Source: Oncomelania hupensis (taxonomy: Eukaryota > Mollusca > Gastropoda > Littorinimorpha > Pomatiopsidae). From it: DNA of 64,000 nt. Below the pieces are notes generated by a model. The model had not been told where the DNA came from. It saw only the letters and a program-made list of their open reading frames with translations, and made no database searches. How positions within the stretch are numbered: position 1 is the first letter of the stretch; each line of letters opens with the position of its first letter. A program made the position numbers and the translations under genes. The stretch lies in the NCBI GenBank assembly GCA_036898135.1, contig CM072514.1:6889637-6953636 (forward strand), given 5' to 3'. This document shows, piece after piece, positions 32,839 to 47,138 of this stretch.

Positions 32839-33409
32839 AATGTATAAAATATACATAAGTTATAATGAAGATGTAATTTACAAGATAGTAATCATTCAAA
32901 TGTTTACCATTTATCATTAAAAATAAATGTATAAAATATACTGGTTTTTTTTAAACGATCCATAGAGTTCAAATTTAAATTTTAACAGAGGTTTCATCAT
33001 AACAGCTTATGCTCGAAGAATTAGGTTAAATAGTTATATTTATCATTACATATGTTTTATTCATAGATTAATCTGTAAGTACTTCGCAATTATTATATTT
33101 TAAAATACATTCTCCGCGAGGATTAAAATAAGCATATATGTTGTCATCTTGCTTTCTTATCCATTCATACATCATAAACAAGCAATAATTAACAATAGAT
33201 TTCTTTTATATAATTACGTCGTTATATTAATTTTTGCTCATATTAACTCCTTTATTTTAATTTTAAGTTAACTTGTTTCTAATTTAATATGTTGTCTAAT
33301 ATCACAGATGTGAATAGACGTTAAATTAACTAAATAAATTGCCACTATAAGTTCGTTCGTACGTTAAACTAATGTCTTCAGACACGTGAGAGCTTAAGGG
33401 ACGTAAATA

Positions 33410-33852
33410 TTATATTATTTATTTATTTAATCGTTCTTATGTAGCGCTTTTCCAGCTCAAGAGCTGCTCAAGGCGCTGGCCGATACAGGATCTAACTCAA
33501 GCCGCCCGAGACGCCCACCCGCAGCCTTTGGGCGCATGGTCTGACGCCCGGACAACTGAGCACAATCCTGGGCAGCCACGGATGGGGGAGAAGGACCTAG
33601 GTGCATGCTGGGTGTGTTCTTGTCACCGGCACTCACCCGTCTAGGACATGAGCGTCAGGATCTTTAAAGTCCGTTATGATGGAATGTATGCGACACAGAC
33701 TAGACCTCGGTTTATACTCTCATCCGAAGGAGTAGGAAAACAGGAGTAAAGTGTCTTTCCCAGGGACACAAAACAATGGCCCGGCCAGGGCTCGAACCCG
33801 GGACCTTCAGATCCGCAAGCCGAAGCACTACCATTAGACCACAGTGCCTCCC
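33410..33852 (-). mobile_element. tRNA-derived SINE with LINE-like tail, copy 2
   Basis: Duplicate of 4173-4615 with no differences noticed. Confidence 0.8.
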
Positions 33853-34444
33853 TATATTAAAATTATTTTTTTGAGATGTGGTAAAAAGAAAATGTTTTGA
33901 GACCACTTTCTAACATGACCACATTAAAATTAATATTAAGAACCTGGGAAAAAAAGAGATTGCTCTTAAATAGCGCACTTACAAGTTTCGAGAGCTTCTC
34001 AAGGCACTGGCCACTAATATTCAGCTATCACACAATAGTTAGCTGAAGTCATGAATATAACCCACGTCGCCCAAGACGCACTCACACAAGTCGTGCGCTC
34101 TTTCCACTATGCTAGGGACAGTCATTTATTTCAAATACACATTCGTTCTTCTTCTTTTCATTTTAAGTCATTCGTTAATAATAAGGGTAATTGTAGTTTA
34201 TAGTCACACCCTGTGGGTTCGGGCATTAAATAGAATAGACCCAACGTTTCCCGGCGTGTCGTAAGAGGCGACTAACAGGGGTGACGTTAGCACGGCATCA
34301 CTGTGCGAAAGTCTTCTACACAGAAGTCACCGACCAGGGCGGAGGAACCTCACGTTACTACAGGTTGAACGACCACGTGCTAAGGGCCAAGGCGAGCCAC
34401 ACTGTATTCGTGGATTTCGGCTGTGGCCAACAGGCTGGAGAGGA

Positions 34445-35656
34445 TTGGGCACCGCCAGGTCTTTGTTGCCCAAGACACACCACATGATGACACAATCCAC
34501 TAATTCCATACCGGATCGGTCATCGCCCGGCTCAAGGACCGCGCCTTCCGTTGGCCGCCAGGACGGAGGTGTTAAGAATGCTACTGATGGACAATTTAGC
34601 AAGATCCGCACGAGAAACAACATCGTCATAGGAACCTGGAATGTCAGGACCCTAACTGCGGAAGGAAAATTAGAAGAACTGGCCCATGAGTTGGACCACT
34701 ATCGATGGAACGTACTAGGCATCAGCGAACTGCGCTGGAAAGGCCTAGGTGAAACAACGACCGACAAAGGCCACAAGCTCTATTTCAGCGGTAGAGATGA
34801 CAGGCACGAACACGGCGTTGGATTCTTGGTCCACAAGAACATTCTAGCCACTTCCATGGGTTGCCGCCCAGTCTCCAGTAGACTCATTACCATCCGCCTG
34901 AGAGCAGCCCCTTTCAACATCACCATCATCCAGGCCTATGCCCCAACATCAGACTATGACGACAGCGAAGTGGAGGATGTTTATGAAAATCTACAGGCGG
35001 TCCTTGACCAAGTGCCGAAGAAGGACATAGTCATAGGGCAAGGCGACTGGAATGCCAAGGTTGGCCAAGATGCGCACCACAACTGGGGAGACACATGTGG
35101 ACCCCATTGCAACAACGAGACAAATGACAGGGGTCTGAGACTCTTGGAATTTGCCAGATACAACAATCTGGTACTGGCAAACACGCTTGGTCTCCACAAA
35201 AACTCCAGACGATGGACATGGCACAGTCCCGGCTGGGAGCATCACAACCAAATAGACGACATCATGGTCAAGAAACGCTTCAGATCAAGCATCAACATTG
35301 GCAGGACACGCACTTTTCCAGGAGCAGACATCGGAATTGACCACGATCTCGCGATGATGTCTTTCCGGCTCCACTTGAAGAGAGTAAATACAGCAAAGTG
35401 CACTAGACTGAAGTTCGACCTGGACAAACTGCAAGACCCGGAGGTGGCAGAACTATTTCAGGCCACAATTGGAGGGAAATTTGCACCACTGCTCATTTTG
35501 GGGGCTGGGGAAGTAGATGTCAACACCATAACCACCACATTCAACTCAGCTGTGACAGATGCCGCCACTGAGATCCTTGGCAAGCACCGACCAAAGAAGA
35601 AGCCGTGGATCACACCTGACCTTTTGGATCTGTGTGATAAACGAAGAGAGATATAA
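34445..35656 (+). pseudogene. RTE-like LINE endonuclease domain (copy 2)
   Basis: 403 codons, same translation as 5208-6419, with the endonuclease catalytic motifs and the same early stop. Confidence 0.85.
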
Positions 35657-36153
35657 AAGAAAAAGAACACCTCACAGGGAGCTGACGTCTACCGAAAAAT
35701 CAACAATGACATCCGAAAAGGCATGCGCACAGCAAAAGAGAACTGGATAGAAGATCAATGCCAAGAAATAGAGAACAGTCTGAACAAGAACAACAGCAAT
35801 AAGGCCTACCAGACTGTGAAGCGGCTGACAAGTGTCAAACAGCCCAAAGTCTCCACGATCCAAAGCAAGTCTGGCATATGCCTTACAGAAGAACAAGAAG
35901 TCTTGGACAGATGGACAGAGTAATGCTCTGACCTTTACAACCATACACCAAATGGAGATCCATCAGTTCTAGCATGTCCCGAGAACAGAGAAGAAGAAGA
36001 AATCCTCCCAATTCTCCGGGAAGAAGTTGAGGCAGCAGTGCAATCGCTAAAGAAAGGGAAGTCAGCGGGAGTGGACAACATACCCGCGGAACTGCTTCAA
36101 GCAAGAGGAGAAGCGATGATTGATGCCCTCACCATTATCTGTAACAAGATCTG

Positions 36154-36797
36154 CACGCCCGTTCATAGCAGTACTTTCAGCCGGTGGCTAAAAAAACGCC
36201 TAGTTCTGTCTCGTAGGGTCCCTTAACGCAGGCTGAACTGCTTATAACCAGCTCTGAACCGCCAGCCACGCACTGCACAGCCTATGCAATTGGCACACGC
36301 CTAGCAGTTTTCTGGAAGCTTATAATTACTTTACCCAAAGGTATAGCTCATGCAAGCTGCGCTAGCAATAACATATCAGTCATCCATATACAGCGCATGT
36401 AGAATGACTGTGTAATGTGTTTTGCGATAATCTAGTGCGTGTAAATAAAAGTCACAGGAAGTCAATACAGACAATTAATGAGCGATGGAACTTAACACCA
36501 TGCAAATAAAATTAATGTTACTCACCAAAATACTGCATATTACAGTGAAAAAACACAAATAAGAAAGCATCGCATAGCTAGAATATGCATGTAGGGAAAA
36601 GTCGGGTAATATTAAATGGAGTGTATTAGGAAACGAGACCTTCCAGGGAAGTCTTATTTCGTATATATATTATTACACTTCGTTTCATATTACCCGACTT
36701 TCCCCTACAATAATTTACAAAACAGCACACAAACACAAGCACACACAAAAGACCTGTGTTCTTTTTTCAATGGAGACATTAATTCATTCACTTTATG

Positions 36798-36872
<75 letters not shown>

Positions 36873-37735
36873 ATCTTAGGCATGCCTATGCTTGTACAAT
36901 GGTTGTGTGTTTTTCGATATAACCTCGCGCGTGTGGGAAACGTCACAGAAAAAAGAATAATGGGGAAAAAATGTATTGTACTCACCTATAAGAGGTAATC
37001 CCATGGCCCCCATGGAATAGAAAGAACAACAAAACAAACGAAGACAATCAAAGCATACACGCGGTGGAAACGTATTGCGGTACACGGTAACGCATCACAC
37101 ATATGCACAGTGAAGATGCTGGCCGGCCGGCCGGCTGCGCTTATTGTGTGCATGTGCCTATAGCTTGCACCATATTAGGACCACAAGACTTTCGTAAATT
37201 CGCTGCACTTACAGAGCTCCAGCAATCAAACACAAGAAGATTTTTATAATGTCGACCACATCACCAGAAACTTCAAACTTTTTACTAAGTGTGCTTCAAA
37301 TGGTGAACTTTGTAAGAAGGATTCAAATGTGTAATTACAATGTACACGTATACACACTCGAAAACGTAAAACCGGTCCACTGCTAGTAAGCTTACAGTGC
37401 AGGATCGGACAGCTAGTGCCGTCAAATCGACTTAAATATAACACAAACCAAATCGATTTCGTGGTTATAGATTATGCTACCACAAAACACAGATATGGAA
37501 GTAACTACATGCAAACCATTATCACAATACAAACGATATTTCACATAAAACGATCACTTTTAGTACACAAAAATAGGATGATGAGCCATACGTTTCCTCA
37601 TAGCTGTGTACTTTGCAGAAAGCGTGCCTTTGGCGTCTGCATCTGGATCCGCCGCGCGAGCCTGCAAGCTTCGCTAAAAATAGCTTGCACACGTTGGCAG
37701 AAAGGTCAAATTTTACTCAGGGCTAGACAGGCGTG
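36154..37735. mobile_element. TIR DNA transposon inside the LINE (copy 2)
   Basis: Duplicate of 6917-8506, with a (GA)n tract 10 bp shorter and a 2-bp insertion (CCATTAGG to CCATATTAGG) near 37173. Confidence 0.8.
36797..36867 (+). repeat. (GA)n microsatellite, copy 2
   Basis: Same tract, 10 bp shorter than copy 1. Confidence 0.95.
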
Positions 37736-40148
37736 TCTGGCAGAGTGGGGAGTGGCCTATACCATGGACCCAGTCGCTTGTCATCACTCTTCACAAGAAA
37801 GGTAACCTTCAGGAGTGTGAAAATTACCGCACCATCAGCCTCATCAGCCATCCCAGCAAGGTCCTCCTGAAAATAATACTCAACAGGTTAAAACCCCAAG
37901 CTGAACAAATCATAGCTGAAGAACAAGCAGGATTCAGGGCAGGGCGAAGTACCACTGAACAGATTTTCAACCTCAGAATCATCTGTGAGACATACCTACA
38001 GCACCAACAACATCTATATCATGTGTTCATAGACTTCAAAAAGGCGTTTGACCGAGTCTGGCATGCAGCTCTATGGGCAACAATAAAAGTGTACAACATC
38101 AGCCCTAAAATTTTTGAAGTCATCAAAAGCCTGTATGACAAGGCTACCAGTGCAGTCCTCCACAACAGCGTCATCGGGAACTGGTTCAGAACAACAATTA
38201 GTGTGCGTCAAGGATGCCTACTCTCCCCAACACTCTTTAACATCTTTCTAGAGCGCATCATGTCAGATGCTCTTGCAGATCATGAAGGCACAGTCAGCAT
38301 AGGGGTAGAGCAATCTCCAATCTTCGTTTTGCGGATGATATTGATGGATTGGCTGGAGAGGAACAAGAACTTGAACAGATGGTACAGAGGCTTGGCACCA
38401 CCTCCAGAGCCTATGGAAGGGAAATAAGTGCAGAGAAGACCAAAAATGATGACCAACAACACCAATGGCATCAACACGGACATCAAAGTCCAAGGCCGAT
38501 CCCTCAACACAGTGCATAGCTTCAAATATTTAGGAGCCATTGTATCAGACAATGGGTCCCGACAGGAAGTCCTCTCCAGGATCGCAGAAACAACTGCTGC
38601 CCTGACAAGATTGAAGCCCATTTGGAAAGACAGGACCATCAGTCTACTTTCCAAAGTAAGACTGCTACGCTCCCTTGTCATCTCCATCTTCCTATATGCT
38701 TGCGAAGCATGGACCCTCACAGCAGATCTCCAACGAAGAATACAAAGCATGGAGATGAGGTGCTACAGAAGACTTCTGGGCATTTCATATACCCAACACA
38801 TCACCAACGACGAAGTCCGACAGACCATCACACAAGCCATTGGACAACACGATGACCTGCTCACAGTGGGGAAGAAACGGAAACTCCGATGGTATGGCCA
38901 CGTGACCAGATCAGCAGGCCTTGCAAAGACTATTCTGCAAGGCACAGTGCAAGGAGGTAGAAGAAGAGGGAGACCGAAAAAGACGTGGGAGGACAACATT
39001 CGAGAATGGACTGGTTTGACACTGAGCGAAGCCATCAGGGCTGCTGAGGACAGAGAAAGATGGAGTATGCTGGTTAAACGATCATCTGTGGTGCCCCTAC
39101 GACTTCCGGGTTACGGGACAGGATGGGATAGGATAGGATAGGAAATGATGGTTATGTGACAAGAATTTTAGACATTTCGTCTCATAGACCTACAGCAATA
39201 GATTTGTCTCTTTTGTCAGGTACTATTGCATTAAATTGCAAATGGCATATTGAGGAAAACTGTGTAGGTAGTGACCATTTACCGATTTTGATTGATTGAA
39301 ATCAAATTGTAAGTACTGATGAACTGATGTTGAAGACACAATTCCAAAATTTGTATATAATCGTGCAAACTGGGAAATGTTTTATATAATTATTTAAATG
39401 TTTTTCTATGTAATGAAATTTTTCAAGATGATATAAACATTTTTTATGAAAAATTTAGAGAAGTAATTTTACAAGCGGCTGATCATTTCATTCCGAAAGT
39501 TCAAACAGAGAAACATATTGAACGGCATGGAAATTCATGGTGGAATGATGAATGTAAAAACGCAGTAAAAATAAATAAAAAAAAATTAAAAACTGGAATA
39601 AAATAGTTTAACAAATAATTTAAGTGAAAATATTTTAAAATTTAGAATTGATAGTGAAAATAAGGAGGAATATAAAGACCCTTTACCCGACAATATCAAT
39701 GTTTTAAGTCATGATTTACCGTCTGCTGTTAGTAGAAGAGTGCACCTTGTACAATATGCAGATGATATTGCTATTTCGATGAATTATCTCAAGAAAAAAA
39801 CGTCATTATATGAAATTTAAAATATTTCTAAATTATATCAAACAGAAATAAATAATATTCATTTCTATCTGGTTCAAAATGGTCTTGAACTATCACAAAA
39901 AAAGGCAACTATGATTTTATTCAATAATGGTCAAGAACCTAGACAACGGCCTAAATTTTTTATTGATAAAGAAGAACTAAAGTATTGCAAAGAAATAAGA
40001 ATTTTGAGAGTATATTTAACATCTAAGTTACATTAGAAAATACATATTCAATAGTGATACAAAAAGCAGTAAAAAAGTTATAATTTGATGAAGATAATTA
40101 GTAGGCAGTCCTGGGGACAAGATACAAAGACATTAGTTCATTTAGCGT

Positions 40149-41267
40149 TGTCGCGTCACCCGAGTGGGTTCCGCGACGTTCAGCACAAACAACGAGTGGA
40201 AGGAATAGAACTCAAACAAAAGAACTAACACAAAATGCCAGATGAACAATCACACACTTTTATTCAACAATGACACACACACTCACAGGATAATGGGATA
40301 CTAAACTACCCTCAACCCCTATCAAGACCCCCAACCCAGTATTTACTAAACAATTACCTCCCTTGTCTAAATGAAAACCCTAGAACTATACACAAACAGA
40401 ATGCCCACAACAATATGCAACAATAGTAATAATCAGTTAAACTTCAGATAAATACAATCCTCAACTGAATAAATAAAACAGCAAATCTTAGAAATTCAAT
40501 TGCACCGCATAAACTAACTTGTAGGCCTATTCCAGTGTCACTGTACGTACTTCACAACCTCTTAACTGAGCTCAGAATAACTATAGTAGTTGTTCACTGA
40601 AGAGTTGGTATATGTTTAGGTGCGTGAATGCGAATCTGTATGTGTGTCAGTGTGGTGTATCTGGGATTCTGAGACCCTGGTGAAAAACGCCCGGTCGTCC
40701 GAAGTAGCAGGTAAGTCCCAGCGATGACGGGGGATCACACCCAGCAGCGGCGCCAACGACGACACAAAGACGTGGCAGTCGTGGTGGCGGCCTGGTAACG
40801 TCCACACCCACGGTTGCAAAGACGGAAGTGGCGACAGTAGAGAAAGCAACGGTAGAAATAGAACAAGGTAGAAATCGAAGCCCAATCTGTGGACAAATAA
40901 ATGGTCTCACTAGTTCGTCCACAAACGTAAACATTACATAACAGATACGCCTTCCGCCATCTTTACCTGCTTATACATGCATCTCAATAACATAATGCAC
41001 TTCTTAATTCTATAATGTATCTCCTCCATGAAACATAGTTGTTTATACAAATATACATAATGATTACACTGCACTTCCAGTCACACAATAGCGATTTGCC
41101 TCATCCACACTTCCATCTTCATCACTCCTCTCTACGTTATAGCACATTATCTCCCTTCATTCACAATTACCTTTATCACGCTATAATACAAACACGCTTC
41201 CCTCATATTCATCACTTCATCACCCCTCTCCAACACAGTACATTGTCTCCCTTCCTTCACATTCATC

Positions 41268-41309
<42 letters not shown>

Positions 41310-42211
41310 AACATGCATATTTCCTTGTCACCCTTTGACCCCGGTTTGGCAACCACAGCAACAACATTATTCATACACATATTCAACCAAGAAAATCATA
41401 GGAAAATCATAGAAAAATCAACAAACTACCATTCATCAAAATATACCCCTTTCCCCCTCATTCACCATCATTCATTCACGTACGCATGCTCGGAATGCAA
41501 CAGACACTAAGGAAAAGAATTACAGGTTTCAACTCACCTTTTAAGTTCTCGACCTGTGATACAACGATACACGTACACTGCACAACACAACACAAACAGT
41601 ACACCACAGTACAGCACAGTACAGCACACTGGTTATTAGTCTGAGAGTTCAAGTTCGTTTCTCGCTAATGCTTAGCTATGCACAGGGGCATCTCAATACT
41701 GCTGAAGTATTTGAGCTTTGGCAGGTGCCCAATCGAGGGCCACACAACCTTAAGACAGAACTCTACAACTATTACTTCCCAATAGATGGCAGTTACAGTC
41801 CTCCCACTACAGACTTTTAGACATTCTTGTCCCGATGAGGGCATAAGACCTTGGGTGGTTCGAAACACAATGAACAAGCTACCCTTACAGAAGAACTTAC
41901 TCTAACCTGACACATAGTCACAAAGTTACTTCTGTCCAAAAGACCGACTGCTTGCAAAAGCAACCAAAATGACTCTGCTAACCAAATCACATACCAGCAC
42001 ACAGGACAACATCGAGTCGAGCTCAGTAACCCAGTTTTCTCATTATGCATTATGCTCTTTTGCGTTAAACACGTGAAACCCACACATACTAATCTTTCAT
42101 ATGCAGTAAAAGAAACTGCCGAATCGACTATGTACACTGTATCGCTAGAGATGTGCAACTCTGCACAATATATAACTAACTCTAGCATGTGCTGAAACTC
42201 GTGTCGTCACA
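40149..42211 (-). mobile_element. Solo LTR A (copy 2)
   Basis: Duplicate of 10919-12984 with the same AGCGT target duplication; three bases shorter in a CAACTTC run and the (TC)n tract. Confidence 0.85.
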
Positions 42212-42216
42212 AGCGT

Positions 42217-43145
42217 ATGCTATCATATGGTCCAAATTAGCATATGGACAGGAGGCTTTTTTTTCTGCATCAAAACTCTATCTTAATAAGTTACAAAGTC
42301 TGGATAGCAAAGCTGTACAATCAGTATTTGGCGTCCCCATTCACACAAAAACTACAGATGCATAGAAAATTGCAGGAATGATCCCTTTAAATGAATGGAG
42401 AAAATTGCTGTGTGCTAAAAATATAATTAGAGCAAGGTTGGTTAATAATAGCACAGATGAAGAATTACTAGTACGATCGGATATACATTTTCCTAAACAG
42501 TCTCAAACAGTACAACATTTTCAGACTATTGCAACATTTACTATGATACAGAAGAATACACTGCTAGAAAAGAGAAAATATCACACATTCCTTTATGAGA
42601 GCTTGAAAAAGCTATTTATGATATTAATTATACTGGGGAACATAAGAGTGACACATTAAATATGTTAGGTATAAATTCTAAAATTCATTTAAATGAAAAA
42701 TATTATTCTGAACTAAACATGTATATGGATGGTTCTGTTTTATAAATTGGTGATGCAGGAGCAGCCTTCAGAATTTCAGATAACAGAGTCGTATTTTATT
42801 GGAAAGGGATATTCAATATTTACAGCAGAACTAGTAGCCATTGTAATGGCACTAAATACAATTTTATATCTAGCACTTAACTGATTAAGCATCGTTGTAT
42901 TTTTTGACTTGAAGTTTGTGTTAGAAGCTCTTAATTCAAATAATAGTAAAGAGAGAAAAGAAACTATTTGCGAAATAAAATGTGCAGTTCATAGTCTAAT
43001 CACAAATGGAACTCAGGTTTCATTTTGTTGGATTCCTTCTCACTGTGGATTCATTTTCAATGACTGCGCAGATCGAGCTGCTAAAAGGGGAGGTGCTAAT
43101 GTAAATGCATTATCACTACAAATAAGTCTGTCTTCTAAGGAATGA
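42217..43145 (+). pseudogene. I-clade LINE RT C-terminus and RNase H (copy 2)
   Basis: Same frames and stops as 12990-13918; open stretches at 42378-42659 and 42909-43145. Confidence 0.8.
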
Positions 43146-43285
43146 AAACGATTAGTGGAAAGTAAACTTAAAAACAATAAAAACATTTGACTTTAATATA
43201 CAATACGAAAAGTACAGTGGGGTATCCAGATCAGTTGTAACAATCGCCTACAGAATATTTTTGAATTCTATAAGAACTATTGCAG

Positions 43286-43800
43286 TGTCACGTCACCCGA
43301 ATGGGATCAGTGACTTAATAATAATAATAATAATAATAATTTATTTTGTATAGCGCAATTCAAACATAAAATGCTTCACAAAGCGCTTGATCACACGCAG
43401 CCACACACAGATACACACGCATAATAAATCTATTCTGCATTTAAAAACAAGACAACATGTAAACCTAGTAAAGGTAACAAACCAACAAATAAAAGTATAA
43501 AATCAGTCAATCAATCAATAAACTTATATAAAATAAATGAATAATTTCACAGAAAAAAATTTAAGAGAGGCACGTTAATACCAAAAGAGGCAGATCAACA
43601 ATGCCTCATCTAAGATGTAAAGTGTAAATGGTGGTGAAATACAGCAGTTTTAAAAGTAGAATAATCGTTGAATAACTAAACATCGTTACAACGTATGACA
43701 GGCCAGATGAAGAGAATAAAAGCTTGTAAAATGGCATTAATCTGGTTTAAAAAGAAAACATATTTGTGATTCACATAATAATAGTAACAACACCAATAAC

Positions 43801-43869
<69 letters not shown>

Positions 43870-43873
43870 TAAT

Positions 43874-43944
<71 letters not shown>

Positions 43945-44104
43945 GCAGTTTCTAATTTCATTTACAGTGAAAACAAGTTAAGAGGGATCAAATGTCATTT
44001 AAAAAAGCAAAACAATTTTAAGACAAGTAAACGCATACGCACATGCATCCACGTACACACGCATTCACCCACACATTCACACACACACACACATTCACAC
44101 CCAT

Positions 44105-44138
<34 letters not shown>

Positions 44139-46211
44139 CTACACACACATTTCAGGTATCAGAGCAACAGGGTGTCCGCAAGGGAGGATGTTCTACAGGT
44201 GTAAGAGGAAGAGATAGGTTTTCATTTGGGCTTTGAAAGAGTCAAGAGATGGAGATTGGCGAAGGCTGCATGGGAGTTTGTTCCACAGGGTAGGAGCATA
44301 GACGGAAAAAGCTCTTTTGCTCAACAGTGAGTGAGGGGATTCAAACTCGAACTAAAATACTAACACAAATACCAGATTAACAGTTACACTCTTTTATTCA
44401 ACACATATACACACAGGAATATGGGAAATCTAACCCTACCACAATCCTTAACCGATCCCCACAACACCAACAATTAACAAACGATTACCTCCCTTGACTA
44501 ATCTGTAACCCCATACACATTAGACACGAAGTGTCAGTCCAAGCAAAGATACAACAATATGAAAATAAAGATGAAGTATTACAACAGATGGCTTGCATAT
44601 ACAATCAATAAGTTTGAAAGAAACGTATTTACTTAATATCAAACCTTTTACATAAACCAGCACAATTGTTCGTTATTTAATACAACGCTTAATACTATAA
44701 TCTGGAATCAGCAACACACATCATTTGCTTTTCCACATTGAGTTCCAGAAAATCACCACACTGTTTCACGACTAGCACAGTCTATAAATCTTAACAAAAA
44801 TTAATGTGATCACGACCTTCAAGGAATTCTGTGAAAATCACTGTATTAAATGTTCACTAAGTGTTTAATATATTAATGTGCGTGTAATGCTGTATGTTCA
44901 TGTATGTGTTAAGTCCTGAGTACTGCAACCCTAGGCAGCAGCGGTCATGGGAGTGAGCAGGTGGCCGTTTCAAGATAGTAGGGGGTCTTGCAGTGCTAGG
45001 GTGGCAAAGGTCACGCAGCGTCTTAGCTTCTCGGACTGGATAAGAACATCATTGAACCACAGCACGGCACCATGCAACAAAGCATGGAACTAACAGCAAA
45101 CAACAAGCAGGCACACAGCCAAGCAGGCCCAATCTGGTCAACATAATAACCAACCTTACTAGGCTATCCATTTACAATGTAAACATAACATGGGAAATAA
45201 CTCCTTCAGCTGTCCGCCATCTTGACCTGTTTATTTATGCATTACACAAATTTATAATTCTTCTATAATTTATATAATTCCACAATGCTATACAAATGCA
45301 TATTATAATTCCATTCCTAAACAACAATCTTGTTTCATCCTGTCACTCGTATTCATCACCCCTCTATCATACTATTCACACATCATCACCCTTGACCTCG
45401 TTCTTGCTACAACCTCGACAACATCATTTCATTATACATTTCCAACAAGAAAATCATATAAAAATACTTTGTAATAAAATACCCCTTTTCCCCCTCCTCC
45501 ATCATCATTCATCCTCGTACGCATGCTCAGAGTGTACAGCCACTGATAGAATTAGACTACTGGGCACCACTCATCTTAAGTCCTCGGCCTGTGACGGTAC
45601 AGACACACACCACAACAGAACACAACACACAGTCTGTACGAGAGTCGATGGTTCGTTACTGCTGCTCTAACTTGTGATCCCATGACATCCTAGTATCGGC
45701 GAGATATCTAGGCATTGGGGAGTCTCTAATAGAAGAGCACACACCCTTAGGAAAATACTCTACACCTATCCCACAAATGGTGGCAGTAATAATTTATTCC
45801 TCCTATAACTACAGCACACTGGTCATTCTTGCCCTTCTTAAGGAACAAGACCTCGGGTGGTTTTAAACACTAAACACAAACCTTATAAACGGACTCTACA
45901 GCTACATGTATTCTATAATAGTGGCAGTCACAAATATCCAGTCACCGTCCGACCACAGTTAGTACCATCTTGACTCTGTGGCCTCATCTGCTTCTTCCAG
46001 TCCACAATTCAAGGCACAGAACTCTGTTCAGGCTTCTAGTAGCTATCGAGCTTACGTGAAACACGAGAAACTCCCAAAACCTATCATACACTACGCAATA
46101 CTAAGCGCTGGCCCATACTTTTCGCACAGCACTCTCATAGATATGAAACTGAAACTATATACATCCTGACACAGCATATATTTTAGCGTGTAACAACCTC
46201 GTGTCGTCACA
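43286..46211 (-). mobile_element. Solo LTR B with nested LINE (copy 2)
   Basis: Duplicate of 14059-16991 with the TGCAG target duplication; shorter by microsatellite changes inside the nested LINE. Confidence 0.85.
43314..44324 (-). mobile_element. CR1-like LINE 3' end, 5'-truncated (copy 2)
   Basis: Duplicate of 14087-15104, with the C-terminal coding tail at 44193-44318 and slightly shorter (AAT)n and (CA)n tracts. Confidence 0.8.
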
Positions 46212-46895
46212 TGCAGTAATGTGAACTGTTCGTGTAATAACATAGTTTCTCTGTGCCATGTATTATTTGATTGCAACTATACACGTGGATATCTGCCTGT
46301 CAGCTTTCAGTCCTTAACTTCTATGGATAACATTAGTTTTGATTTATGTGTTGATTTTTTGCCAAATCATTTATTGTTTCCCCTGTTGGACAGTTTCTTT
46401 AAGGTGGTTTGATTGTAAACCTATGTGTGTATATGTGTGTACTTGCTACTGCTGCATGGTGAGGATCTTCCCTCTAACACACGCATAGCTGTCACACTCA
46501 TCATTGTGTAGTTTTAATAGATGTATGTGTGTGTGTGTTTGTGTGTGTGTGCGTGTGTGTGCGAGCGCGCGTGTGTGTGCGAGCGCTTGTGTGTGTGGTT
46601 TTATTGTCTTATTATTTCGATGGAAAAGACATACAAATAAATAAATAAAAACACAACTACACAAATTTATAAATGTGAAACGGGCCGTGATAAACATGGC
46701 GCCACTACCTCCTATCCAATGCATAAGCCGTGAAACGTAAGCCAAATGTGGCCACTAAACTCATAAGGAGTGTGAGGAGTTCTCAGCGTGATGACATTTA
46801 CAAGCGGAAGTAGCAGATACAACAGCAACAACATCAAGAAACACGAAATTTTAAAACAATTATAGGAAAGTATAGGATATTGTATGCATTCTTAC

Positions 46896-47138
46896 CCCAC
46901 ACTTGCACTTCACAAACGTTCAAAAACATTCCGCCCGAATTATCGCCAGCTCTGCTTGTACGAGTGAGTTTGACAGTCTGTCCTTGTTTTGGCAGCCGAT
47001 GTTGCGAAATTTCAACTGAAATTTCAGTTACAGCGTTTATGATGGACACATTGTCAGGAAATGTGTAGATTAAATAGGAATCGACCCAGACTTCGACATG
47101 GGTCATTCTCTGAAGGCCGGCGTTATTTGGACCGTCAT
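46896..47138 (-). CDS. Exon 3 (downstream duplicate): C-terminal half of FTP domain
   Basis: Seen: 243 bp with acceptor TTGCAG and donor G|GTAAGA, phase 1-1, open throughout (81 codons). It starts D-G-P-N-N-A-G-L-Q-R-M, continues with V-E-V-W-V-D, and ends F-L-N-V-C-E-V-Q-V-W-G, matching the FTP C-terminus (family: RLSGFTVRVGDS ... LTLCEVEVYG). Joined to exon 2 it gives I-Y-A-R-D-D-G-P, as expected at the centre of the domain, for a full-length FTP of about 150 residues. It is the copy nearer exon 2, so it is the natural partner. The sequence is identical to the exon at 17676-17918. Its introns are filled with LINE and LTR insertions. Confidence 0.85.

Larger units (their letters stand above)
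35723..39141 (+). pseudogene. RTE-like LINE reverse transcriptase, broken (copy 2)
   Basis: Same segments and lesions as 6486-9912: stop near 35921, transposon at 36154-37735, frameshift pair around the F-A-D-D motif near 38327, final frame 38428-39141. Confidence 0.85.
34202..39143 (+). mobile_element. RTE-like LINE, near full length, interrupted (copy 2)
   Basis: Duplicate of 4965-9914 with the same stops, indels and inserted transposon. Length differs only in the (GA)n tract and a 2-bp change inside the inserted element. Confidence 0.85.
39150..46420 (+). mobile_element. I-clade LINE with RNase H, split by two solo LTRs (copy 2)
   Basis: Duplicate of 9922-17200. Blocks: 39180-40143, 42212-43280 and 46212-46412. 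Confidence 0.75.
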